Positions 7,910-16,992 are shown, numbered from the stretch's first letter. The stretch is DNA of 64,000 bases from Ruminococcaceae bacterium UBA2857 (GCA_002350705.1 DEFH01000053.1:63215-127214); one strand, 5' to 3'. The notes: generated from the sequence alone by a model not told the origin. Program-made: numbers and translations.

Positions 7910-9085
7910 TTGTTAAAGAGCTTCAAAACAGAAATCCATCCGACAGCAGAACAGAAGAATAAAATCAACAGAACTATCGGTATCTGCCGATTTGTTTATA
8001 ACTTTTATCTGGCACATAACAGAGAGATTTATGAACAGGAGAACAGATTTGTTTCGGGATATGATTTTTCAATATGGCTCAATAACAATTATATCCCCAA
8101 CAATCCCGAATTTGCATGGATAAAGGAAGTCAGCAGTAAATCTGTGAAACAGAGTATTATGAACGCTCAAAAAGCATTTAAAAACTTCTTTGATAAAAAG
8201 ACAAATTTTCCCAAATGGAAGAAGAAAAATCATTCGGATGTAAAAATGTATTTTGTCAGAACAGACAGCAAAGCAATGGTTTTCTGCGAAAGACACAGGA
8301 TAAAAATTCCTACTCTCGGTTGGATGAGACTGAAAGAAAAAGGCTATATCCCGACTTCAAAAGACGGATATATCATCAAAAGCGGTACAGTTTCATGCAA
8401 GGCGGGAAGATACTATGTGTCGGTACTCATTGAAATGCCCGAAAACGCAAAGCCTGTTTTGAATGATTTTGGAATAGGTATAGATTTGGGTGTCAAGGAT
8501 TTTGCTGTTTGTTCAGACGGCAAGATTTACAAAAATATCAACAAAAGTTCTCGTATCGGAAAACTCGAAAAAAAGTTAAAACGGGAACAACGCAGACTTT
8601 CGAGGAAATACGAAAGTTTTAAGACACTGCGAAATAATTTGAAAGGAGAAGCTGCTCGGCAAAATATCCGTAGACAAAGACTGAAAGTACAGAAACTTCA
8701 TCATAGACTTGACTGTATCAGAACAGATTATATCAATAAAGTGATTTCCGAATTGGTGAAAACCAAGCCAAAATGGATAACGCTTGAAGATTTGAATGTC
8801 AAGGGCATGATGAAAAACAGACATCTTTCAAAAGCAGCTGCACAGCAGAAATTTTTTGAGTTCAGAACAAAGCTGACAGCAAAATGCAAAGAATACGGCA
8901 TTGCGTTACGGCTTGTTGACAGGTTTTATCCGTCAAGCAAACTTTGTCATAACTGCGGCTGTGTAAAATCCGACTTGAAATTATCTGACAGAACATACAT
9001 TTGTTCGGAATGTGGTTATATAGCTGACAGGGATTTCAATGCAAGTCTGAATTTGAGAGATTGTTTAACTTATCGAATAGCGTGA
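7910..9085 (+). CDS. tnpB: RNA-guided nuclease TnpB (IS605 OrfB family)
   Basis: The likely start is TTG at 7910, eight bases after GGAAAGGGTGG (GTG at 7898 is in frame but overlaps that site). The product is about 391 residues, a normal TnpB length. RuvC parts are intact: the first Asp in GIDLGVKDFAV, the Glu in ITLEDLNVKGM, and the last Asp in DRDFNASLNL. The zinc finger has CHNCG and CSECG. TnpB proteins of this family are guided by an RNA made from the element's right end and cut DNA next to a short TAM, helping the transposon persist. All catalytic residues are present, so activity is likely. No tnpA is adjacent. Confidence 0.93.
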   Translation: MLKSFKTEIHPTAEQKNKINRTIGICRFVYNFYLAHNREIYEQENRFVSGYDFSIWLNNNYIPNNPEFAWIKEVSSKSVKQSIMNAQKAFKNFFDKKTNFPKWKKKNHSDVKMYFVRTDSKAMVFCERHRIKIPTLGWMRLKEKGYIPTSKDGYIIKSGTVSCKAGRYYVSVLIEMPENAKPVLNDFGIGIDLGVKDFAVCSDGKIYKNINKSSRIGKLEKKLKREQRRLSRKYESFKTLRNNLKGEAARQNIRRQRLKVQKLHHRLDCIRTDYINKVISELVKTKPKWITLEDLNVKGMMKNRHLSKAAAQQKFFEFRTKLTAKCKEYGIALRLVDRFYPSSKLCHNCGCVKSDLKLSDRTYICSECGYIADRDFNASLNLRDCLTYRIA

Positions 9086-9195
9086 ACAAGCAATGATAAG
9101 TATGTACCGTAGGCTATACGGGAATTTACGCCTGTGGAGTGTCATACAAACGATGGTAGCTTTGGCAAAGTCGGATACGATGAAACAGGAATTTT
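9040..9195 (+). ncRNA. Putative omega-RNA scaffold of TnpB
   Basis: The 3' end of tnpB and the following 110 bases contain GGGAATTTACGCCTGTGG, then ATGGTAGC...GGATACGATGAAACAGGAA, which resembles right-end RNA scaffolds of clostridial IS605-type TnpB elements as I remember them. In characterised systems the scaffold is transcribed with tnpB and the guide comes from the DNA beyond the right end. Here that flank is the mreB start region. Boundaries are approximate. Confidence 0.55.
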
Positions 9196-9244
9196 CTCGA
9201 TATGGGGATATTTGTCCGTATTTTGAGTAGCAGCAGGACAAACC

Positions 9245-10267
9245 ATGTTTTCAAGAGATATTGGTATCGACCTGGGAACAGCAAATACGCTTGTCTATAT
9301 GAAGGATAAAGGAATTGTCATGCGTGAACCGTCCGTGGTGGCGGTAGATACCGAAACAGAAGCCGTACTTGCTGTGGGAACCGAGGCAAAAGAAATGCTT
9401 GGCAGAACCCCCGGTTCCATTACGGCAGTGAGACCTCTGAAGGAGGGTGTGATTTCTGATATAGATATGACAACGGCTATGCTGAATCAGTTTATGAAAA
9501 AAGTCATCAGGAATTTTTTGCTGACAAGACCAAGAGCCGTTGTTTGTATTCCGTCCGGGTGTACGGATGTGGAAAGACGTGCCATGGATGAAGCAATCCA
9601 GAATGCAGGAGCAAGGCAGGCGGAAATCATGGAAGAGCCTATGGCGGCGGCAATGGGAGCGGGATTGCCTGTGAAAGAGCCTGTAGGCAGTATGATAGTG
9701 GATATTGGCGGAGGTACGTCAGAAGTGGCTGTGATTGCCCTGAATGATATTGTAACAGCGTGTTCCGTGAGAGTGGCAGGAGATGCCTTTGACGAGGCAA
9801 TCATGCAGTATGTCAGAAAGCAGTATCATCTTCTTATCGGCAGCAGTACCGCTGAGGAAATCAAAATCAAAATCGGTTCGGTATTTCCGTATGAAAGAGA
9901 AGAAAGTATGCATATCAGAGGCAGGGCACTGGGGAGCGGTTTGCCAAATGAGATCACGATTTCTGCCAAAGAAGTCAGGGAAACGCTGCAAGAACCGCTT
10001 TCGGTGATTGTGGAGGCTATCAGGACAACACTCGAAAAAACACCGCCTGAAATTTCAGCCGACCTGCTGGACAGCGGCATGATACTGACAGGGGGCGGTG
10101 CATTGCTGAGAGGAATTGACCGACTGCTTGCCAAAGAAACGGGTATGACAGTACACATTGCGGCATATCCGATGGACTGTGTCGCCAACGGTGCGGGAAA
10201 ACGTCTGGAGCAGCTTTATCCGTCACGAAAAAAAACGGCTAAAGTAAGGGAGAAGGGAAAGCATTGA
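9245..10267 (+). CDS. mreB: Rod-shape protein MreB
   Basis: 340 residues of actin-fold protein. The phosphate-1 loop is GIDLGTANT, phosphate-2 IVDIGGGTSEVAVI, and the adenosine loop TGGGALLRGID. MreB polymerises on the inner face of the membrane and directs the elongasome (MreC, MreD, RodA, PBP2). AGGA lies six bases before the ATG, a rather weak site for such a gene, in keeping with loss of the original GGAAAGGAG to the TnpB insertion. It overlaps mreC by four bases. How it is transcribed now is unclear: read-through from the element is likely. Confidence 0.95.
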   Translation: MFSRDIGIDLGTANTLVYMKDKGIVMREPSVVAVDTETEAVLAVGTEAKEMLGRTPGSITAVRPLKEGVISDIDMTTAMLNQFMKKVIRNFLLTRPRAVVCIPSGCTDVERRAMDEAIQNAGARQAEIMEEPMAAAMGAGLPVKEPVGSMIVDIGGGTSEVAVIALNDIVTACSVRVAGDAFDEAIMQYVRKQYHLLIGSSTAEEIKIKIGSVFPYEREESMHIRGRALGSGLPNEITISAKEVRETLQEPLSVIVEAIRTTLEKTPPEISADLLDSGMILTGGGALLRGIDRLLAKETGMTVHIAAYPMDCVANGAGKRLEQLYPSRKKTAKVREKGKH

Positions 10268-11103
10268 AAAGGACATGGAAAAAAAAGGGTTTTAAGGTGT
10301 TTGTGACAGTTTTATGTATTGTATGCGTTCTGGCAGCACTGACGGCAGGAAACGGCTATGTGCATGATTTTGTGACAGGCTTTCTGATTACACCCATACA
10401 ACAGACGGCAGCAGGTGCCGTTGCATGGGCAGGCAGTCTCCTGACACCGCCAAGGGACAGAATGGAACTGGAAACCGAAAACAGCCGTCTGGAAGCCGAA
10501 AACAAACGCCTGAACGATTTGTTGGTGGATTACTATGATGTAAAAAGGGATTATGAAGAACTATCCAAATTTTATGATATCAAAAAGGACAATCCGAGCT
10601 TTACGCTGGCAACGGCAGCAGTCATCGGACGTGATCCGAATGAGAATTTTTATGGCTTTACGCTGGACAGGGGAATGGCAGACAACATAGAAATCAATTC
10701 CCCCGTCCTGACAGAAAAAGGTCTGGTTGGTTGGGTGAGTGAAGTCAGTATGCATTCCTGCAAGGTGACAACGATTCTTTCACCGGATGCCAGAATTGCA
10801 GCCGCAGACAAGAAAGTTTCCGAAAACGGTGTGATATGCGGCAGGGGAGACCTTTCGGACAAGGGACTGACGTATCTGACAAATCTGCGTGACAAAAGCA
10901 AAATTGCCGTCAATGATATGGTGGTCACTTCGGGTTACGGAGGAATTTACCCTGAAAATATCAAAGTCGGCAAGGTCAAAGAAATGGTATCGGACAGCTG
11001 CACGGGAATGCCTGCCGCTGTGATAGAACCCTTTGAAAATCCGCAGGAAGTTTCCTCCGTGGTAATTGTCAAGGATTTTACCGGAAAGGAAACAGTACAA
11101 TGA
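10264..11103 (+). CDS. mreC: Rod-shape protein MreC
   Basis: The start is TTG at 10264, overlapping the mreB stop as TTGA and preceded by AAGGGAGAAGGG. A Lys-rich N-terminus and one transmembrane helix (about 12-32) are followed by a coiled coil (about 62-105, RMELETENSRLEAENKRL) and the beta-barrel domain (from about 115, with NFYGFTLDRG and GLVGWVSEV). MreC spans the membrane and activates PBP2 in the elongation complex. Its 279 residues match the family. Stop overlaps the mreD start (ATGA). Confidence 0.93.
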   Translation: MKRTWKKKGFKVFVTVLCIVCVLAALTAGNGYVHDFVTGFLITPIQQTAAGAVAWAGSLLTPPRDRMELETENSRLEAENKRLNDLLVDYYDVKRDYEELSKFYDIKKDNPSFTLATAAVIGRDPNENFYGFTLDRGMADNIEINSPVLTEKGLVGWVSEVSMHSCKVTTILSPDARIAAADKKVSENGVICGRGDLSDKGLTYLTNLRDKSKIAVNDMVVTSGYGGIYPENIKVGKVKEMVSDSCTGMPAAVIEPFENPQEVSSVVIVKDFTGKETVQ

Positions 11104-11612
11104 AACGGTATGATATATTCAAATATACGCTGTATGTACTGGAAATCCTGCTGTCATTTGTAATACAGACAACCCCTCATCTTTTGCCGTCAATTTTCGG
11201 AGAAAAGGCATTTCTGCTGCTGCCGGCAGTGCTGTCGGCGGCAGTTTTTGAAAGTGAGATTCCGTCTGTTGCACTGGGACTGACAGGCGGATTGTTGGCG
11301 GATCTTTCCTATAGCGGTTCCGTGGGATTTTTCAGTATCTTTCTGGTCATTCTTTGTTATACGGCAAGCCGCCTGATGGCAGACTATATCAGAACGAGTT
11401 TTCTGACTGTCATGCTGATGGCAGCCGTTGGCACTACAGGCATTTTTTTACTGCATTTTTTGTTTTTTTATGTTTTGGCAGGCGGCACAAATATTTCCGG
11501 CTTTTTTGCGGCACACTATATGACAAGAATCGGTTATACGCTGATTTGTATGCCGGTTTACTGCATTCTGAACAAGACGGTTTCGGAGAAATTCCAGAGG
11601 AGTAAACTATGA
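11100..11612 (+). CDS. mreD: Rod-shape protein MreD
   Basis: 170 residues, almost entirely hydrophobic, with five or six predicted membrane helices and the family's GGLLADLSYSGSVG motif (about 61-74). MreD links MreC to the wall-elongation machinery. It is joined to its neighbours by four-base overlaps at both ends, so translation of mreB, mreC, mreD and the PBP2 gene is coupled. Confidence 0.88.
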   Translation: MKRYDIFKYTLYVLEILLSFVIQTTPHLLPSIFGEKAFLLLPAVLSAAVFESEIPSVALGLTGGLLADLSYSGSVGFFSIFLVILCYTASRLMADYIRTSFLTVMLMAAVGTTGIFLLHFLFFYVLAGGTNISGFFAAHYMTRIGYTLICMPVYCILNKTVSEKFQRSKL

Positions 11613-13597
11613 AAAAAAAATCTTTAAAGGGAAGATATATCTGTCTGGGTGTTCTGACAACACTGGCTGCCGGGGTACTGCTGGGGCGGTTGATTGAATG
11701 GCAGGTGTTCAGTTCGGAGTACTATGACAATATAGCGGCAACATCAGCCGTTTACCGTATTGAAACCAAGCCTGTCAGAGGAGAAATCTATGATGTGAAC
11801 GGTGTGGAGCTGGCTGTGAACGTGACACAGTATCAGATTGTGATTAACAAGCTGTTCATGCCGGATGAGGAACTCAATGATGCGATTGTGCGTCTGTCTG
11901 ACGTGATGGAGGCGTGCGGAGAGCATTGGAATGACGATTTGCCGATTATCATCGGCAAGGACGGCAAACCTGCCTTTGACAGTGAAAAAAGCGATGCCGT
12001 ATCCGAACTGAAAAGCAAAGGAAAGCTGAATATGAATCCCTATTCGACAGCCGAGGAATGTATCGCCCGACTGTCGGCAAAGTATGGCTGTGAGGGTTAC
12101 AGCCTGAAGCAGCAAAGAAATATTGCCGGAGTACGTTTCCGTATGGAAGAGACCGGTTACAGCAATACCAATCCGTATGTTTTTGCGGAAAATATCAGCG
12201 AAAAAACTATGCTGACCACTGCGGAGCGTTTTCAGGATATGCCGGGCATTACAACGGAAGCCACCGCAAAGAGAGTTTATCAAAACGGTACCGCAGCTCC
12301 GCATATTGTAGGAGTCACGGGACTGATCTCTGCGGAAGAATACGAGGAAATGAAATCTCAGGGCTACGGCTATACGGACAGGATCGGAAAAAATGGTGTG
12401 GAAGCCGCTTGTGAAGAAGAACTTCGCGGCACAGCGGGCAGCCGTACCTTTGAAACGGATGCCAAAGGCAACGCTGCGTTGGTGGACACCGTTCCGGCAC
12501 AGTCGGGAAATTCCGTCTATCTGACGATAGATACCCGTTATCAGAAAGTCGCCCAGAAAGCCCTGGCGGATGCGGTACAATATGCCAATGACTATTCCCG
12601 TTGGGTAGGGGATGAATATATGGGCGGTGACTGTACCGGTGCGGCACTGGTGATGCTGAATGTCAAGGATTTTTCGGTATTGTGTGCGGCAAGCTACCCG
12701 ACCTATGACCTTGCCAAATATTATGATGACTATACCAAACTCGCCAATGACAAGGCTCATCCTTTATTTGACAGGGCTTTTCAGGGAGCATTGGCTCCCG
12801 GTTCCACTTTCAAGCCGATGATTGCTTCGGCAGCATTGCAGGAGAAAAAAATCACAACCGATACATATATCGACTGTGAGGGACTGTATACGGAAAATGG
12901 TCTGAAACTGTGGTGCATGAATTATCACGGCTGGGTGAATATGTACCATGCCATAGAGGATTCCTGCAACGTGTTCTTTGCCGAGACGGGCAGACGCTTG
13001 GGAATCACCAATTTACAGAAATACGCCCGACGCTGTGGTCTGGGTGTCAAAACAGGTGTGGAAATCGGTGAAAGCAGCGGCACGCTGGCAGGCCCCGACT
13101 ATGCCAAAAGCATGGGCAGGGAATGGAACGAAAATGATGTTTCCCCTGCGGCAATCGGTCAGAGCGACAATCAGTTCACACCGCTTCAGCTTGCGACTTA
13201 TGCCGCAACGATTGCGAATAACGGTGTACGTCTGAAAACACATGTTGTCGATAAAATTGTGTCCTATGACGGCAAAGAAACACTCTTTCAGAGTGAGCCT
13301 GTCAAAGTGGATGATATGGGCGTGAGTCCGGAAAATCTCAAAGAAGTGCAGACAGCTATGAATATGGCAGCCAATGCCTACGGAATAATCAATACGTTTG
13401 ATATACCGGTGGCAGCAAAAACAGGAACGGCTGAAAATAACGGCTCCGATCACTCGAATTTTATCTGCTATGCACCCTATGATGATCCCCAGATTGCCAT
13501 TGCTGTCATGATTGATCACGGTGCCAGCAGCTATACAGCTCTCAGCACAGCAAGAACTATGCTGGATGCCTATTTTCACGGTATCGGCATAGAATGA
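11609..13597 (+). CDS. mrdA: Penicillin-binding protein 2 (elongation transpeptidase)
   Basis: 662 residues: a short cytoplasmic tail, one membrane helix (about 10-27), a dimerisation domain that begins TKPVRGEIYDVNG, and a transpeptidase domain with the active-site triad SxxK (GSTFKPM), SxN (SCN) and KTG (AKTGTAEN). It crosslinks peptidoglycan during cell elongation and is the MreC partner. Placement directly behind mreD fits the E. coli mrdA role better than a sporulation SpoVD/FtsI role. No PASTA domains follow. RBS AGAGGAG lies inside mreD. Confidence 0.92.
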   Translation: MKKKSLKGRYICLGVLTTLAAGVLLGRLIEWQVFSSEYYDNIAATSAVYRIETKPVRGEIYDVNGVELAVNVTQYQIVINKLFMPDEELNDAIVRLSDVMEACGEHWNDDLPIIIGKDGKPAFDSEKSDAVSELKSKGKLNMNPYSTAEECIARLSAKYGCEGYSLKQQRNIAGVRFRMEETGYSNTNPYVFAENISEKTMLTTAERFQDMPGITTEATAKRVYQNGTAAPHIVGVTGLISAEEYEEMKSQGYGYTDRIGKNGVEAACEEELRGTAGSRTFETDAKGNAALVDTVPAQSGNSVYLTIDTRYQKVAQKALADAVQYANDYSRWVGDEYMGGDCTGAALVMLNVKDFSVLCAASYPTYDLAKYYDDYTKLANDKAHPLFDRAFQGALAPGSTFKPMIASAALQEKKITTDTYIDCEGLYTENGLKLWCMNYHGWVNMYHAIEDSCNVFFAETGRRLGITNLQKYARRCGLGVKTGVEIGESSGTLAGPDYAKSMGREWNENDVSPAAIGQSDNQFTPLQLATYAATIANNGVRLKTHVVDKIVSYDGKETLFQSEPVKVDDMGVSPENLKEVQTAMNMAANAYGIINTFDIPVAAKTGTAENNGSDHSNFICYAPYDDPQIAIAVMIDHGASSYTALSTARTMLDAYFHGIGIE

Positions 13598-13669
13598 CGG
13601 CATTTTGTATGAAAAAACGCTTGACTTTACAGAAAATATGTGATATTCTTATGGAAGAGGTATTTGAAA

Positions 13670-14407
13670 ATGGGCAAAGTGACTGTAATGACATCCGGAA
13701 AGGGCGGCACAGGAAAATCTACTGTTACGGCAGGTCTGGGTGCGGCACTCGTAAGACGGGGAAACAGAGTTCTGATTATTGACTGTGATGCCGGTATGAG
13801 AGGCATTGACCTGATGCTGGGCATCAGCGGTGAACTGGTGTTCGATATAGCGGATATTATCAACGGAAACTGTCCTCCCATGAGTGCGATTTATCCTTGC
13901 AGAACGGTGCCTGAATTGTATGTATTGCCTGCTCCGCAGAATGTCAGAGATGAAATCAGTCCGTCTGTGATGCGTCAGCTCACAAAGGTGCTGACAGGTT
14001 ATTATGACCATATTTTGATAGACTGTCCGGCAGGAATCGGTGCCGGATTTGAGACGGCAGCGGCTCCGGCATCGCAGGCTGTACTGGTGGCAAATGCGGA
14101 ACCGCTTTCTTTGCGTGGATGCGATAAGGTTCGCAGAAGACTGCAATCCTGCTCCGTTGACAACATACGGCTGATTATCAATAAGTTCAATGAACGGAAA
14201 TTCAGAAAAATGGGTGTGTTTGAGGATTTGGATGCCGTGATTGATGAGGTCGGGGCGAGACTTTTAGGTGTCGTGCCGGAGGACAATGCGGCAGCAGCGG
14301 CAGCCCAGAAAGGACAGCCGATTGAAGGAAAACTGAAAGCAGCCTATGCACTGGACAGAATCGCAGCCCGTCTGGATGACAGGGAAGTGCCGCTGTTTAT
14401 GGAGTAA
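13670..14407 (+). CDS. minD: MinD/ParA-type septum-site ATPase
   Basis: The ATG at 13670 follows GAAGAGG with good spacing. The deviant Walker A is SGKGGTGKST, with the ADP-sensing lysine at SGKGG, followed by CDAGMRGIDLMLG (the MinD-specific segment) and Walker B HILIDCPAG. It closes the mreBCD-PBP2 unit, where Bacillus has minCD. Two departures are visible: there is no minC or minE beside it, and the C-terminus (RLDDREVPLFME) lacks the basic amphipathic helix that pins canonical MinD to the membrane. It could therefore be a MinD-like ATPase with another positioning role. Confidence 0.82.
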   Translation: MGKVTVMTSGKGGTGKSTVTAGLGAALVRRGNRVLIIDCDAGMRGIDLMLGISGELVFDIADIINGNCPPMSAIYPCRTVPELYVLPAPQNVRDEISPSVMRQLTKVLTGYYDHILIDCPAGIGAGFETAAAPASQAVLVANAEPLSLRGCDKVRRRLQSCSVDNIRLIINKFNERKFRKMGVFEDLDAVIDEVGARLLGVVPEDNAAAAAAQKGQPIEGKLKAAYALDRIAARLDDREVPLFME

Positions 14408-14454
14408 CAGATTGTTATGGATATTGTATCATGAAAATAAGGGGGCAAAACGAC

Positions 14455-14853
14455 ATGAACATAGCATTGATTGCACATGATGCCAAAAAGGAGTTAATGG
14501 TGCAGTTCTGCATTGCGTACTGCGGAATTCTCAGCAGACATAATCTCTGTGCGACAGGCTCAACGGGTAAAATGGTGGCAGAGGCGACAGGCTTGGAAAT
14601 CACCAAGTTTCTCAGCGGCTCTCAGGGCGGTGACCAGCAGATCGCTGCAAGAATTGCATTTAATGAAATTGATATGCTGATATTTCTTCGGGATCCGCTT
14701 GACCCCAAACCGCATGAACCAAATGATATGCAGATTCTCCGCCTGTGTGATATGCATAATATTCCTGTTGCAACCAATATTGCAACCGGTGAAGTGTTGA
14801 TTCACGGTCTGGAACGCGGAGACCTGGATTGGAGAAATATTGTCCGTTCCTAA
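14455..14853 (+). CDS. mgsA: Methylglyoxal synthase
   Basis: The ATG at 14455 is preceded by AAGGGGG; the in-frame ATG at 14431 is less well placed. The 132-residue enzyme has the phosphate-binding GSTGKMVAEATG, the active-site stretch SGSQGGDQQIAA and IFLRDPLD followed by PHEPND. It turns dihydroxyacetone phosphate into methylglyoxal and phosphate, a bypass that relieves sugar-phosphate build-up when phosphate is short. It is the last gene of the cell-shape operon, an arrangement known in Clostridia. A terminator follows directly. Confidence 0.94.
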   Translation: MNIALIAHDAKKELMVQFCIAYCGILSRHNLCATGSTGKMVAEATGLEITKFLSGSQGGDQQIAARIAFNEIDMLIFLRDPLDPKPHEPNDMQILRLCDMHNIPVATNIATGEVLIHGLERGDLDWRNIVRS

Positions 14854-14873
14854 GAAAAAATGAAATGATAAAG

Positions 14874-14911
14874 TCTCTGCTTGGGGGAAGATGCCATGCA
14901 GAGATTTTTTT
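14874..14911 (+). terminator. Terminator of the cell-shape operon
   Basis: TCTCTGC pairs with GCAGAGA, followed by seven T. It separates mgsA from the zinc-ribbon membrane protein genes. Confidence 0.88.
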
Positions 14912-14995
14912 GTTTGTGAATGACGTGATTTATGGATAGATTTATCGAATCACAAAGCAAATATTTGTCTTTTGTGACGGAATTTGCAGTACGAG

Positions 14996-15024
14996 TTGAA
15001 AAATATACAATGATGGAGTATAAT
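14996..15024 (+). promoter_or_regulatory. Promoter of the twin zinc-ribbon gene pair
   Basis: TTGAAA, 17 bases, TATAAT, placed 26 bases before the ATG of the first gene. Both 313-codon genes probably share it, as they are only 12 bases apart. Confidence 0.8.
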
Positions 15025-15050
15025 GGGGCAAGTGAAAGGGAGGAATCAGT

Positions 15051-15992
15051 ATGGCTACTTATCAGCAGCAGTTGGAAAGTATCGGCTTTCGGTTTGATAC
15101 AGCGACATATAATGGATACAATAAAATCAATGGGATTTGTTTCACTGTAAACATAGATGCGAATAATAAGGATTATATCGTGTCAGCGGCTTGTCGTCCG
15201 CAACAGGAGGAAGCCGTTGATTCGATGCGTCAGGCAATCGCACATTTTGCCGGAGAAAGAACGAAAATCATTAAAACAGCCGCTTTTAACGGCAAGGAAA
15301 TCATGATTATCTGGCATCTTGGCGACCTTCTGCCGGACATTACCAAATGTGTCAGGGAATCCGTGGATTTTATCAGTTACTGTATCAGTCAGTTTGGGTG
15401 TGTGTCGTGCTGTGCCTCATGCGGCAGGGAGAATTACTGTGATATTTACGTGATTGAAAATCATATTACGGCACTGTGTCAGGATTGCTTTGTGAATACG
15501 CAGAATACCATGGCAGGCAATATGTACAGGGAAAAGCAGATAAAAACCAATTATCCGCTGGGTGTTCTGGGAGCAGTGCTGGGAGGTCTTGCCGGAGCAG
15601 TGATATGGATTTTGTTCTCCATGATGGGCAAAATTGCTATTGTAGCCGGAGGTTTGGCAGGCATGGGCGGTTATTTCGGATTTAAAGTGCTCGGAAAGAA
15701 AATGACGTTCAAAGGTCTGGTCATTTCTCTCGTCGTATCATTGGTGTTTCTGGTAGGCGGAATGTATGTGGCAATGGGAATTGATATGTTCAATGCCTTC
15801 AAAGAGTATGGCGTCGGCTTTTCGGAAGCGTTTGAACTGATACCGTATTATCTGAGTGATCCCGATTCGACAGGCGAAATTATTTATAATCATATTTTCG
15901 GATTTCTGACGTTTATTCTGGGAGCGGTGTGCTGTGTAGCACAGTACTTCCAGGAGAAAAAAGTCAAGAATCGCATGATCAAGCTGATGTAA
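15051..15992 (+). CDS. Zinc-ribbon membrane protein of unknown function (first twin)
   Basis: 313 residues, not a family I can name. Residues 1-115 form a soluble alpha/beta domain. A zinc-ribbon follows with CCASCGRENYC, then LCQDC (about 121-148). Four hydrophobic helices fill about 170-300, the first rich in Gly (GVLGAVLGGLAGAVIW), ending in a basic tail. GGGAGG precedes the ATG. The next gene encodes a protein of exactly the same length and domain order, so the pair arose by duplication. A membrane sensor or envelope-stress role is conceivable, but nothing in the sequence decides it. Confidence 0.75.
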   Translation: MATYQQQLESIGFRFDTATYNGYNKINGICFTVNIDANNKDYIVSAACRPQQEEAVDSMRQAIAHFAGERTKIIKTAAFNGKEIMIIWHLGDLLPDITKCVRESVDFISYCISQFGCVSCCASCGRENYCDIYVIENHITALCQDCFVNTQNTMAGNMYREKQIKTNYPLGVLGAVLGGLAGAVIWILFSMMGKIAIVAGGLAGMGGYFGFKVLGKKMTFKGLVISLVVSLVFLVGGMYVAMGIDMFNAFKEYGVGFSEAFELIPYYLSDPDSTGEIIYNHIFGFLTFILGAVCCVAQYFQEKKVKNRMIKLM

Positions 15993-16004
15993 GGCGGTGA
16001 GTCT

Positions 16005-16946
16005 GTGACAGAGAGTGAATTTCAGGAATTTATGATAACGGTGGGGTACCGCTACAGTGAAAAGGCAAAAGCGGCTTTCAACAGCTTTGAAGGCTTTAAA
16101 ACGGTGATTGCTTTCAGCGAAAAGGACAGCAGATATATGCTCACTGTCAAGGCAGGAACGGCACAGATACAGGAGCTTCATAAAAAACTCAGGGAATATG
16201 GTACAAAGCATAAAAATTATGTGACAAAGGCAAAATATGCGGACAGATCTGTTCAGATTAACCTGAAAATGACGATAGACTCCGATATTGACAAGGAAGA
16301 ACTGAAACAACTGGTGCATTTTATGACAGAACTGTTTAAAAACGGTAAGCTGGAACCGTTATGCGGAGTATGTGCAAGGGCAAGAAAGACAGGCTTGTAT
16401 GTGGTGGGAAAGGAGCTTGTTCCGATATGTGACAGCTGCCTTGCCAGAAAAAAGCGTCAGTATGAAATACGCAGGAACAAATTTGTCAAGAAAAAACAAA
16501 ATATGCTCTGCGGCTTGGCAGGCGGTATCTTTGGTGCGATTCTGGGAGCGTCCATTTATATTCTGCTGTATCAGCTTATCCCGACATACGGTACAGGAGG
16601 AGTGCTTATTCTGGTGCTGTCATTCATAGGCTTTGTGGTGACAGGCAAAAGGGCAACCGTGAAAAGTGCGGTGATTTGTACGGCAATCTCGGGTATCATT
16701 TTTTTAGCGGCAGAGTATTTGGCAATGGTTGCTAATATGGCGATTCTGATTGAGCAGGCAGGCGGCGGCATTGCCGTAGCCGAGGCGATAGAAGTAATCA
16801 ATGAGAGCTTCAGAGATATTTCCTATCTGATGCCTGTTATCAACGATACCGTTGCAGGAATCGTTCTGATGGGAGCGGCGGGAATGATCTATTTTTTGAA
16901 ACGAAAACTGACACGTCCGTTGAAAATTTCGGAAAATGTGCTGTAA
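16005..16946 (+). CDS. Zinc-ribbon membrane protein of unknown function (second twin)
   Basis: Start is GTG at 16005 after AAGGCGGTGAG. The protein is again 313 residues: an N-terminal soluble domain, a zinc-ribbon (LCGVCARARKTG, then ICDSC; about 121-148), a basic linker (RKKRQYEIRRNKFVKKKQ) and four membrane helices starting with LCGLAGGIFGAILGASIY. It differs clearly from its neighbour in primary sequence but keeps the layout and cysteine positions, suggesting an old duplication and perhaps a heterodimer. Function unknown. Confidence 0.75.
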   Translation: MTESEFQEFMITVGYRYSEKAKAAFNSFEGFKTVIAFSEKDSRYMLTVKAGTAQIQELHKKLREYGTKHKNYVTKAKYADRSVQINLKMTIDSDIDKEELKQLVHFMTELFKNGKLEPLCGVCARARKTGLYVVGKELVPICDSCLARKKRQYEIRRNKFVKKKQNMLCGLAGGIFGAILGASIYILLYQLIPTYGTGGVLILVLSFIGFVVTGKRATVKSAVICTAISGIIFLAAEYLAMVANMAILIEQAGGGIAVAEAIEVINESFRDISYLMPVINDTVAGIVLMGAAGMIYFLKRKLTRPLKISENVL

Positions 16947-16955
16947 TATCATAAA

Positions 16956-16992
16956 GCAAAGGGACACCAAACCAAATGGTGTCCCTTTGCTG
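16956..16992 (+). terminator. 15-bp perfect inverted repeat ending the twin-gene operon
   Basis: AGCAAAGGGACACCA and its exact complement are separated by a 7-base loop. A run of six T comes only 15 bases later, so this may be a terminator on either strand or an mRNA 3'-end stabiliser. Confidence 0.7.

Larger units (their letters stand above)
7839..9227 (+). mobile_element. IS200/IS605-type element with TnpB only (no TnpA)
   Basis: The element comprises a 14-bp perfect palindrome TGAGTATATACTCA (7876-7889) near its left end, a full-length tnpB, omega-RNA-like sequence, and a right-end hairpin ATATGG...CCGTAT (9200-9221). The left flank reads GGAGTTAC; TTAC is the insertion tetranucleotide of IS608, so position 7839 is a plausible left boundary, but both ends are inferred from structure and not proven. 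There is no Y1 transposase, so movement would need TnpA supplied in trans. Confidence 0.55.
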
